A stretch of DNA of 64,000 nt from Oryzias latipes. Its lineage: Eukaryota; Chordata; Actinopteri; Beloniformes; Adrianichthyidae. Where the stretch lies: contig NC_019866.2 of assembly GCF_002234675.1 (NCBI RefSeq), positions 6,305,307-6,369,306 on the forward strand, written 5' to 3'. The translations under genes and the position numbers were made by a program. This document shows, in pieces, positions 1 to 10,040 of this stretch. Each line of letters opens with the position of its first letter. Position 1 is the first letter of the stretch. A model generated the notes under the pieces. The model worked only from the letters and a program-made list of their open reading frames with translations, was not told where the DNA came from and ran no database searches.

Positions 1-1238
1 AAAGACAAACATAGTAGTAGCAGTAAATGTATAAATAAATAAAAATAAAATTAATATGTAGACATGAGTAAGACATGACATTTGTCACCAAAAAAAGAAA
101 AAACACATGACAAACACATGTGCCAGAAGCTGTAAGGGAGGGACAGACGACTACAAGAGGGTCTTTGTGCTGTCCATCCAGCCTTGAGGTCATGTTGCTA
201 TGCTCCGACTCACATCCCATCACGCTGTCAACACGAGGAAGATCACTCATTAGCTCGGCAATGCTCTCGTGTGTGCGTGCACATGTATGCTGTTTTTTGC
301 CTGCGTTGACGCGCGGCTCGTGTTTTTATCACATTTGAATGTGGAAAACCGTTAATTAAATGTGTCTCACAGGGCCAAACCGACACTAAAAAAAGGAACA
401 CATCTGATGAGTAAATCACATTAGGAGGTGAACATCTTTGTGCTTCAGGCTAAGTCTGCCATCAGCCACCATGCTGGCTTTTGGCTGGATCTACTCCATG
501 CAACAGGCAACAAAAGAAACAGAGGTAAGTACTCTTACCTTCTCACTTTCACATTACCCAGATAAGCTGATTTTAAATGGTCGCATCAAATGAACCAGCA
601 CTGAAAACCTATTTGTCAGTTAACCTCTGCTCCCGACAGAAGCTAGAAATAGTACATTTGCTGCCATTATCAATTTGTGTAATACATTTCCTCCATTTTC
701 ACAACTGAGCAATTCCATCTATTGGACAACGCAGAATTCAACAGCATTGGCTTTTCAGAATACGGTCTTTATGAATGTATGCATAAAGTAAATGCATTCC
801 AGAAATACTTCTTTTATGAAGTGCCTGTGTGGAACCAATAACCCAGGAACAAAGATTGAATAAAACAACATGGAGAGGGGCAGAGTTGAAGTATAGCACA
901 GTCAGTGCACGTTTTTTTTCATTAACCTTTCTTGCTGCGATTGCAGCTTGTAATGCTTTTGAACCAAGAGCTCCACATTAATGATCTCTGGTCACCGCCG
1001 TCTTTCACACGGCACTGAATAAAAAATGCTTACAGTGCAGAATAGCATAGAATTTGTAGCAGTGTGAAAAATGTCGCTGGGTCTTTGAAGCCTTGGCTGT
1101 AAAAACAAACAGGGACGGAAAAGATTAAATAGAAAAACGACAAAAAAGATGCTGTTTGATAAAACTTAATCCATTTAAGCATATAGTGTGCATTTATTAT
1201 ATTGAATGATTTTGTTTGTTTAGGTAGACTAAAATTGA
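1..1238. other. Non-genic stretch with two weak exon-like segments
   Basis: AT-rich sequence with no convincing gene. Two segments have exon-like borders: 449-524 on the plus strand and 927-1014 on the minus strand (both described separately). I see nothing else in it. Confidence 0.5.
449..524 (+). other. Candidate 5' exon with strong start context and perfect donor
   Basis: An AG (TGCTTCAG) precedes 449. An ATG at 471 sits in an ideal Kozak context (GCCACCATG) and opens 18 codons (MLAFGWIYSMQQATKETE). These end exactly at a consensus donor, GAG|GTAAGT, at 524/525. I do not recognise the peptide and find no matching next exon on the plus strand. It could be a real first coding exon, an exon of a non-coding transcript, or chance. 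Confidence 0.2.
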
Positions 1239-3218
1239 AGGGGTGTAACAATTAATCGCTGAATCAATTTGTTCAACCAGATCAATATGTCTGAAACAAG
1301 TTGTTAATCAAATCGACCTGTACCATTTAAAAAAATGAATAAATAAATTAATATCAATATTAGAAATTACCATTTGGATTGAGACATGGTAGGTTTATTT
1401 TACTCTACGTAAAAAGTGTCATTGCAGTGGAAAACACGCTCGTCATGGCATCAAAAAAGAATCAAACCATCATTCCCGTCCAGTGTGTGTAAACAAGTTG
1501 AATTTAACAAAGACATGTGACCAAACAGTGTGGTATCATGTTCTAATAACGTTCCCTTTGGATTATTTTGATGTGGAAAAACAACAATGGGCTGGGGGGT
1601 ATTCCAGGAAGCATGTTTAAACTGCCCTGACTTTAACCCTGAACTCTGGCTGAAATCCACCTGAACTTGCTTACTCTGGGTATGTCGGTTCCAAAAGTCC
1701 GGATAGGAGTTGGCGTAATTACGCTCGACTTGGTAACCCTGGGTTAATGCACGTGCACAGCAGGTACATAAAGACATTCTCAATGGATTGCCGGAGTCAC
1801 CATGAAAACGTGTGGAGGGGAAAAAAAAGAAAGCGCTACACTTCAGTGACACGGAGTCTGAGATTTTAATGACGGCAATGAAGATTATACGTCCATCAAA
1901 AAAGTAAAAACGGCTGCATCAGCATCAGAAGAACAGAGAAAGTAAACGCTTGAGTTTCTGATCTTGTTTCCATTTTCCTTGTGACGCATATATATTTATA
2001 ACCTTTGTCCAATTTTGCCACCTTAAATGAATTACTTCCATTGGTAACAAGTAACTGAGTTAAATTTATTCAACCTAATTTCTCACGTCTATAAAACTTA
2101 ATTAGTGTTTATTCAATTGAAATTTACATATTTATGTAACTAAATGTCATATTACTCCAATTCAATTAATCTTTTTTTCATCTTAATTTATTATAATTCT
2201 TGAACTCTCATATGGATAAGTTTGAGCTGGCACAATGTACTCTTAATTCCAATCATTCATTTTCCAATTTTCCGATATAGTCGTTCGATTGGTACACATT
2301 AGGGGTGCTATATAAATTCATCATCCTCTTCCTCCCTCTCACTCATGGTGCAGAGACTTAGCATAGTAGGACAAAATAACTCAGCAGAACACAGTGAACC
2401 AGCTAAACAACTAAACACATTTGGTCAAAAACCCACACTTAAACCCAAATCCGTCCAGACAGGCAAAGGGAATGGTATCCCACAATTCCTTGCAGTGCCG
2501 ATCCAACAGCAGCACCAAAGTTACACCTACTTAATTGAATTAATTTGAATGAAAGCAAAATAACTGTCTGAAAACTATGTGTTATTTTTAAGCGGACTTA
2601 ACTAAAAATAATTGTTTTATTTTAACTAAAGCAAATAATTAAGTTAGATCAATGTAAAAAGTGTATCTTTCCAACATCCATACGTGGTTTTATCATCCTC
2701 TCACGGTGGAAAAGTATTATCTGAGCTTCTTCATCCACTAAATCATCTTCAAATGGACACGCCATGCTGCTTCACCTCTCTGAAAACAAACTAACCTTCA
2801 ACTAAACCTGCTCCAGACCAGGTTTTGTTCAGAGCATGAGTTGCTATGGCAACTTGACATACCCTGAAACATACCTCCATTTCTGGAACCGAAATCTGAG
2901 ATTATCAACTTCCTTAGCCTCAAACTTACCGTGGGAGCTAGCATAACCTGCTTCCTGGAATACCCCCCTGATCTCTGTTAATGTGAATGGAATTCTTGTT
3001 TACCTGTTTATTTGAACACACATTTCATTTAAACCTGATTATCTTGCAAGAAATCTGGATAACCTCTGAGTCACAGTGTTTAGAATTTGGCTAGAGATGT
3101 CCTGGATCCATTTTACTTCAGTGAACTGGATTGTTCACAATGAACCAATATCGACTATGAATCGTACCAGCAAACACAAATTATTTGAATTGTTGTTCAA
3201 AGGAATCGTTACACCCCT
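1239..3218. mobile_element. Composite DNA-transposon remnant with AGGGGTGTAAC ends
   Basis: The left end reads AGGGGTGTAACAATT and the right end, reversed, reads AGGGGTGTAACGATT, giving imperfect terminal inverted repeats about 1.98 kb apart. No transposase reading frame survives. Ends of this sort are typical of hAT-like non-autonomous elements in fish; that class is my inference, and I could not see a clean target duplication. Another element (1594-2968) is inserted within it, so the original insertion would have been only about 600 bp. Confidence 0.5.
1594..2968. mobile_element. Nested MITE-like element with GGGGGGTATTCCAGGAAGC ends
   Basis: The inverted ends match for about 19 bases: GGGGGGTATTCCAGGAAGC at 1594 and its reverse complement ending at 2968. 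They are some 1.37 kb apart, inside the element at 1239-3218. The interior is AT-rich with no coding potential. Its central part (roughly 1990-2660) looks like a third, separate insertion, but I could not fix its borders. The superfamily is not determined. Confidence 0.5.
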
Positions 3219-3308
3219 ATTATAAAAAAGACATTTAAATAGTTAGGCTGGCTTATGTGCATGCTCATGGCAGTCATATGATGGTACGTGTTCGCCATTC
3301 CCTTACAG

Positions 3309-4098
3309 CAGGGGTGGGCAATTATTTTAACTCACGGGCCACATTGGATTCTAAAATTTGATAGAAGGGCCGGACCAGGCGCAGATGTGTGTGTGAGAAT
3401 GATAAAACACGGAATGTAGATCAAAACATTTGGAATAAAAATTATATTCTAAAACAGAATATTCTAGCGTTTTTAGTTTGAAACTTGTTCTGCGCATCTG
3501 TTTTTCATCCAGTAATAATGACAAAGCAAATTTCTATGTCTTCTGCTGCAGCTACGCATATATCTGCGTTACCTTTTCACCAGTACAGAGTTCCCTCGTT
3601 TATTGCAGGAGTTACATTCTAAAAATAACTGTGATCGGTGAAATCCTCCTCGGAGGCTGATTACGTTTATGGCAGTAAAACTCCTCACTGACTCGAATGA
3701 ACATTTTCACCCTTTTCTCTTGTTTAAATTCTCAAACCTTCCTAGCAATTAGGTCCAGGATCTTAGAATGAAAACAAAGATCTGATCGATCACAGATTTC
3801 TGATCTGAAGAGCTCATCGTTTCTGTACTGGAGCCACTGCACGTAGGAGATTGATTGACAAGCTCTCCAGCCAATCAGGACACAGAACAAGTAGCGCTGT
3901 TTGAAAAATGCAGCATAATCGCTCTAAAAGAACGAGCTTTCAGATCGGGACACAGACTGCAGAAGGGGGGAATAAAATGTCATGTCTTGATCGTGTGGCC
4001 AGTTAATAAAAAAACAAAAAAACATGGGTCTCTGATATTGTTCAGTGGGCCGGACCAAACATGGATCCAGCCCGCAGGCCGTAGTTTTCCCACCCCTG
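3309..4098. mobile_element. Non-autonomous hAT transposon with perfect 8-bp target duplication
   Basis: The element starts CAGGGGTGGGCAA and ends TTTTCCCACCCCTG, the usual hAT terminal inverted repeat. It is flanked on both sides by the same 8 bases, CCTTACAG (3301-3308 and 4099-4106), the duplication length expected of hAT. At 790 bp it has no transposase gene, so it must have been moved by an enzyme encoded elsewhere. Its interior (about 3590-3900) is clearly homologous, in reverse, to 35380-35750 inside STAT3, so the two belong to one family. Confidence 0.85.
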
Positions 4099-4106
4099 CC
4101 TTACAG

Positions 4107-7094
4107 GATGTGTCAAATACAAAGAACATGATCAGGATCATCTACTGGGGAATTCAACCTTTAACACAGGAGTTTTCACTGTCGACACCTAAATAACACA
4201 TGCTCTTTGACATATTATAACTTTTCAACCACTTGCTTGATCAACGTGAAATAGCTGATTCTGACGTGAAGAAAGGCGACTTTGCATATCGGCTTTGCAT
4301 TGTGACGCAACACATTAGTTGTGTCCGAATTCCTTTACTACTTAGTGCACTATACAGCGTATTCACCATTTTGTAGGGCTGTCTGAATCTATGTACAATT
4401 CCAAAATCCAGTTCCAGAGGAATTTTCCCAGAAGTCTCTGCAAATGCTCCATCAATGCTCACTAGATAGGTGAATAAAGACCACACAATGTATTGGGTTT
4501 GAAGGATTTTTCATGTGAAAAAAAATATTTTAATTAATTTTTTATAAATCATCCAAGACTCATCTTCATCACACAGTGGATTCAAAAAAGTCTTCCAAAA
4601 ATTTTCATATTTATTATGTTTTTACTTCAGGAAATTAGTGACGCTGAATTTGCCATTTACAATAAAAATGTAGTGAGCATGGCATCCAAATTACTTTTAA
4701 AATTCAGGGCACTAGATAGTCCTGTTGAATGTGTTGTTACAATATCAATAAAAAAGACATATACATTTGAAAAATAAAATAAAAATAAATAAAACTTAGG
4801 CAAAAATGCTAATAAAGTATTTTTTGTATTACTTTTGATCAACTTCATGCTAAGAGAGAAGAGACTGAACCCCTAACTGTGAGGTGAACTGACCTAATTC
4901 CATTTACTTTTGCTTTCAAACATGCTTCATTCAGGAAGTACAAGGTTGAGTCATTGATGACTAAACTGCACTTTAACCTTAAAACATAATTTGCCACAAA
5001 ATAATGCAGTTTTTTTGAAATATATGAACTATGTTGTATGTTTTATTTATAACAACTATAGTACTTTAAATATCAAAGAAAAGCAGTGTTTGTGTGGAGA
5101 TAGAAAGAAAAACACTGAGAGCCGTTTCATCAGCAGCAAAAAAAACTCCATCACAATACAACCTACTGAGCAGAAATGTATCTAAACTGGAAACAGACTC
5201 ACTTTGGACAACCCGCCAAAATGTAATAGTGTAGGGAGGAAAAGAGGCCAACACTTACCCCCAGGTTGCCAGCACCCCTACATAGCTGAATTGAGATCCT
5301 GGGGATATTCTGTCTGCTGGCTGTGATGATGAGCAACAGCAAATCAAAGAAGAAGAATAGCACTCACAGACATGATCTAGCTGGTTTCACGCAGATGATC
5401 GATGCCCAGTGGGAGCTTTTGTGTATGCTGTCAACACGGTGCAAACAGGGTCAAGCTGCCAGATAGTTTTTTTCAGAAGACTCTGAGCCCTTGCATAAGA
5501 ATTCCCCCTCAAGCATTTATAAGAAAATATGCACAAGTTGAGAAGATAAGACAGCCTTTTTAGAACATAAAATGCATATATGCATCATCCACATAAATAA
5601 AGCACTCTTATCCAAGCCTTGGCAGGGTGCAAACTGGAAAACGGCTGATTTTTTTGTGTTGTCGTGCAAAAAACTAGGTTATGTCAGACTGAAGAGCATG
5701 AGGGGGACTTATAATTACAAAATGTGAGTTTTAACCAAATCTAAAATGTTTAATTGTGACAATATATTTAGAAATAGGCAAACCAAAGCCCGTGAAGGAG
5801 TGAAACTTCCAACTCCTACACCTTATTGCAACCCTAATCACCATTTTCATCAGGCAGATAATCTCACAGACGGAAGAATGTTTTCCTAAGATGAATGCTG
5901 ACATGACAGACTAGAGACAGATGTTACATGTGATACTAAGAAACCGAATACACAAGCAGCGTCTCAAAAATCCAGAGGTGAGTAAGAAAAACATTGAGCT
6001 CTGTAAATAAATGTGACAAATAGTTGACTAAGAAATGCAACTGAAAGGAGAAGTTTAATGACCTTCTCCTTCTCTTCTCCACGCAGCCAGGAAAACACGG
6101 CTATTAGTGAGTTACAGAGAACGGACACGTTTTATTTCAACATCAATCAGTGGATTTATCTGATCTAAGAAGCGCATACACAGATAAAAAAAAATAAAAA
6201 ACTTCACCAGAAAGGATTTTAAGGAAACTAAAAGAAGGAGCTTCTTTAAAAAAATATCACTTCTTTGCAAATTAGATGCCTGACATTTTCCTTGTCGACA
6301 GGCTCATTTTAACCAGGCAATTTATTTTCCATGCAAGTAGCCATTTATCATTGTAGAAACCAAACCTATACAGAAAAAAATCATCAAACTGCTTCCTGTC
6401 CCCCTTTCAGCAGCAGCTCAGGTGAAGTACATCAACAACATTAAAACTAACTGATAAAATATACTAATAAGGGGAAAAGAAATTGCCCACACTTGCACCA
6501 AACCCTATTTATCATCCAAACCCTTCTCCAATAAGACATCAAGACTTGATCGATTGATTCTTTCCATATTACTGTCAGGACCTGAGAGCTTGGAGAACAG
6601 CAAGTAGGCTGAATGATGGAGTGTTAGTCACCATGAGTTGGAATTAATTTTGAAGTCATAATAAACTTTGAATGGAAATATCCCATCTGGAAATCAGCTC
6701 TGTGTGCCATCAGTCTACTGTACAGTCACAAAACGAGGGCCCACTAAGATAGGATTCTGCGACAACGAAAAAAGAAATGTCGAGGCCTTTCGCCATGTGC
6801 TTTCTGCAACGCATTTTAAGCATTTTTTTGTTGCAGAATACATTTACCCGACATTTAAAAAGATGCTGACTTCAGAGACGAACAGAAATCTTCCTTTCCA
6901 GCCAACAGACTTGATACCTCTGCAGACACTTTACAGCATCTCCTTCTACTTTTAAAATAATATTTTAAACGGCAAGCTACTTTATACAGAACAGGTTCAA
7001 GTGTTGAAAAATGTGTGACAGCACAAAATACTGATAAGGAGGATGCTTCTTAAAGAAATGTATTCCTGGTATATGCCAATTTTCATTTGCATCA
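4107..7094. other. Non-genic stretch; degenerate MITE fragment near 4.3-4.7 kb
   Basis: No gene recognised. The part around 4315-4480 (GTGTCCGAATTCCTTTACT and GCACTATA motifs) resembles a common fish MITE end, but I found no partner end. A minus-strand exon candidate at 5259-5320 is listed separately. Open frames around 6668-6955 show no recognisable family. Confidence 0.4.
5259..5320 (-). other. Candidate internal exon, minus strand
   Basis: Read on the minus strand, a long pyrimidine-rich tract ends in ATCATCACAG at 5321, followed by a 62-nt segment and a consensus donor GGGG|GTAAGTG. Two of three frames stay open (one begins PADRISPGSQ, the other SRQNIPRISI). I do not recognise either peptide, so the segment may be coding or part of an untranslated or non-coding transcript. 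It would fit as a downstream exon of the minus-strand gene whose promoter seems to lie at 26.5-27.1 kb, but nothing here proves that link. Confidence 0.35.
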
Positions 7095-7442
7095 AGCAAG
7101 GGGCTCGCACTTATCACGTGAACAACACTAACGGGTCCTTGCGTTTGCATGGGGTTCGGTTGGGTTAAAAAATGACAATCTTTACCACTTGCTTGCCTCT
7201 CACCTCCTTCACCCTTACCTACTGTTATGTATTGTTTAGGTGTTCGCTCCAACTTATCCCTCACAGCATGTCTGTAGAAAACATGTGCATGAACATATTA
7301 GCTCTACATGCTCACAGATTGATCAACAACCATGTCATTTCACGCGGGCCACCTGCGTGCCGCTTACAGGTTTGACCATTTTTCATCGGCACACAACTCC
7401 TATCCGTCCATAAGGACAGTTGTGACTAAGGCTTTAGGTTAA
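7095..7442 (-). mobile_element. Partial copy of the MITE found whole at 9200-10040
   Basis: The right end (TTGTGACTAAGGCTTTA before 7439) is the reverse complement of the left end of the element at 9200. Internal stretches such as GCACTTATCACGTGAAC and CCATTTTTCA also match it in reverse. The copy is truncated on its left side near 7.1 kb. Finding two copies of one family 2 kb apart in opposite orientation is ordinary for these elements. Confidence 0.55.
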
Positions 7443-7462
7443 TAATCAAACAGTAAGTGGTG

Positions 7463-7706
7463 TATACTTGAAGACCCAAAGCGCTTCACAGTCACAGTCC
7501 CATTCGCCCATGCACACTCATACATTCACACACTGATGGTCGGCGCCACTGCCAAACACTGGTGCCAACCTTCAGCCACCAGGAGCAATGTGGGGGTCAG
7601 TGTCTTCTTTCCCAAGGAAGCTTCGACACATGAGTGGGCAAGGCGGGAACTGAACCTGCGATCTTCCCGTCAGAGGTCAACCACTCTATCTCTGCACCAC
7701 CTCCCC
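7463..7706 (-). mobile_element. tRNA-derived SINE, minus orientation
   Basis: Read on the minus strand it starts with a tRNA-like head. A B-box-like GGTTCAGTTCCCGCC lies at 7642-7656, preceded by an A-box-like stretch about 40 bases upstream. It continues through a body typical of a widespread fish repeat (CACTCATACATTCACACACTG on plus) and ends in a tail with GAAGCGCTTTGGGTCTTC. RNA polymerase III would have transcribed the parent copy. No target duplication is obvious, and the tail abuts the MITE fragment at 7095-7442. Confidence 0.6.
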
Positions 7707-8989
7707 ACAGTACAGTTTCTCTCTTTTTACAATGCTGTAATGTATGTTTTTATTACATTTTAATTAACTTTGAAAGAACAACTCAACCTTTGCTGGATTT
7801 TTCTCTACAATTTACCCTTTCACTGCAGTACAAAGAGCAGAAAACCCTCAATGTCAGCGCTGAACACCAGCCCGAACACCAGCCACCTCACCTCTCCAGC
7901 TGAGCAATTGGTGGATCCCTTTCTTTGGACGTTTCTGCATTCTTCCCACTGAATGTCAAACCGGATCCTAGTATATCTAAGTGCACAAAGGCTACTGTGT
8001 CGTTCAGGACTTCACATGGAGAGAACAAATGCTTCCTGCAGAGACTCTTTCGCTCCCTGCTTGACTCAACCAATTATGGCACAGCTTCTTCTTCCTCTTG
8101 GCAGTCTTTGAAATCTGGCAACTTCTAGTTTTTGACCAATCATTAATTACTCATATCTGTTTTTTTAAACAAATTGCATTTGGCAGAGAATATTATCCCA
8201 AGCTACTTAAAGTTGATTCATTCATTTTAGGGCAGAAAGGCTTCTTAACCTACTGAACTTCAGCCATCACAAGCAATGTTCTGCCTGGTTTCCAAAAGTC
8301 ACAGCAGAAAACGATGAAGTAACCACACAACAAATTAGAACTGAGAAGTCAGAGCTTGTGAAAGAAAAGGGAAGTAGAGCAGTTTTGACATTTCAGTGTA
8401 AGACAGACAGCCTTGTTATCATAACATCATTTACATTTTAATCCTGTAAAACCCTACTAAATATCAAAATGTATCCCTGAGAAATTCGGGAGACTTCAGT
8501 CACATTCAGAAAATTGTTCTTTTGAAAATCATTAACTTAATTATCTAGTGAAGGACGAAAACGGCTAAAATTCAAAAGTTCAAGAGATTGTGATTTTAAG
8601 AACCGGTACATTATTTTCAAATATAAAAAAAAAAACTTCAAAATAGCTCTTGGTGTATAATTAAAAATAATAGAACTCTAAACCATAGATGCTCCTATCT
8701 GTAAAATGCTTCCACATCAGCAAAAAAAGACTCTTTTGTAGTATAATAAACCCAAAATATTGGTTAAATCACACCTTTTGCATCTACAGTTTTGCATATC
8801 ACATCTTCATTTACATTTCTGGTAGCAACTAAATCTTGAAATAAGAAAAACGTTTTTTGTTTGTTTGTTTTACTGCAGTATGTCACAATTCATTTTAATA
8901 AAAACCCACCAAAATGCAGGAATACTATAAAACAAATCAACTTGCAAGCCTGCTTTTGAAATGAATTGCTAAAAAAAAGTTATTTGATC
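7707..8989. other. Non-genic AT-rich stretch
   Basis: I see no supported gene or intact repeat here. Short open frames near 7.9-8.1 kb overlap on both strands without recognisable content. Confidence 0.5.
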
Positions 8990-9203
8990 ACTTCTGCTAT
9001 GTGCTATCTTAGATGACCCCACCCTTACTTTGACATGTTATTCCTACCATGACAAAGGTGGTTAAGGTGGAAAGATTTCATGTAATCCATGGACACCAGT
9101 GAGGTTCACAAATCATTGAAGAAAAAAGGTTCAGCGCACTTTCTAGTGGGTCTAGATGACCCAACTCCAAATGTTAAAGTGCCTAGGATAGCACAAGGGT
9201 TAA
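8990..9203 (-). mobile_element. piggyBac-type MITE, copy A (TTAA, CCCTTGTGCTATC ends)
   Basis: The right end is GGATAGCACAAGGG followed by TTAA (9200-9203). The left end is degenerate but keeps GTGCTATCTTAG. The interior matches, in reverse, the intact copy at 54672-54884. Termini beginning CCC next to a TTAA target are the hallmark of piggyBac elements; at about 210 bp this is a non-autonomous derivative. The same TTAA also serves as the left boundary of the next element. Confidence 0.7.
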
Positions 9204-10040
9204 AGCCTTAGTCACAGCTGCCCTTGAGGGTGGATAGGGGTTGTCTGCGAGTGAAAAATGGGTAAACCGGTATGGGACATGCAGGTGCTCCCGCATGGAG
9301 AAGCAAGATCGTTGAACAAAATTGTTCACGAACATTTTTCTTCTACAGGCATGTTACAGGGAACAGGTAGTAGCAAACTCTTATACAACATGTAAAGGGA
9401 AGTAAAAGTGAAGGGTGAGACGCAGGCATCTTGTATGGATTTTTAACTTTTTCAACTCCCCCAAATCCTGCGCACTACGCAAGGGCCAGTCCTGTTTACG
9501 TGATAAGTGTGCGCTCATGACGCGCCCTCGTTTGTGTGAGCATCCTACAACGTATCACCTACACATCCCGTCTGTGCAGCATTAGCGCAGGAGCCAGTAC
9601 TCGCTCCTATAATGACTAGGACTTTCTTCCACTTTCGGCTTCTCCCATCAGGGGTCGCCACAGCGAACGAGTCGCATGGTAGATTTGGCAATGTTTTACG
9701 CCGGATGCCCTTCCTGACGCAACCTTCTCAAACCGGGCTTGGAACCGGCAGAGGTAGAGAAGGGAACAGGGAGCAGCCCGGAGTCGAACCCTGGTTTCAC
9801 GAACGGAAGGCGCCGCAAACCAGCACGAGCTGACTAGGACTGGGACAGCTAAACTTCATCAGCGCCTGCAACTTACATTAGCACAACTACTTCCCATGTA
9901 CGACAATGGTATGTTCCATTTTCATGACGTCCTTTAGGGTGGCCTGTGCGCCCTTTGGGATGTTGCAATCATGTCTTAAACTCTCCACGGGCCCGGACAA
10001 CCCAAAAACCTGCACCACCATACGGGTGACTACGCCTTAA
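9200..10040 (+). mobile_element. TTAA-flanked MITE with AGCCTTAGTCAC ends, split by a SINE
   Basis: The left end TTAAAGCCTTAGTCAC and the right end GTGACTACGCCTTAA are imperfect inverted repeats, each abutting TTAA. A 207-bp SINE with its own duplication (9624-9830) has landed inside, so the original element was about 620 bp. There is no coding capacity. A truncated reverse copy lies at 7095-7442. The TTAA target suggests the piggyBac superfamily; that is inference. Confidence 0.6.
9624..9830 (-). mobile_element. tRNA-derived SINE with 11-bp target-site duplication
   Basis: The insertion is bracketed by the identical 11-mer TGACTAGGACT (9613-9623 and 9831-9841). On the minus strand it opens with a tRNA-like head carrying a perfect B box GGTTCGACTCC (9780-9790 on plus). 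Next comes a body with the widely seen fish motif GTGGCGACCCCTGATGGG, then an A-rich tail GAAAGTGGAAGAA. Direct repeats of this length point to LINE-type target-primed insertion. It lies inside an older MITE and is therefore the younger of the two. Confidence 0.85.
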
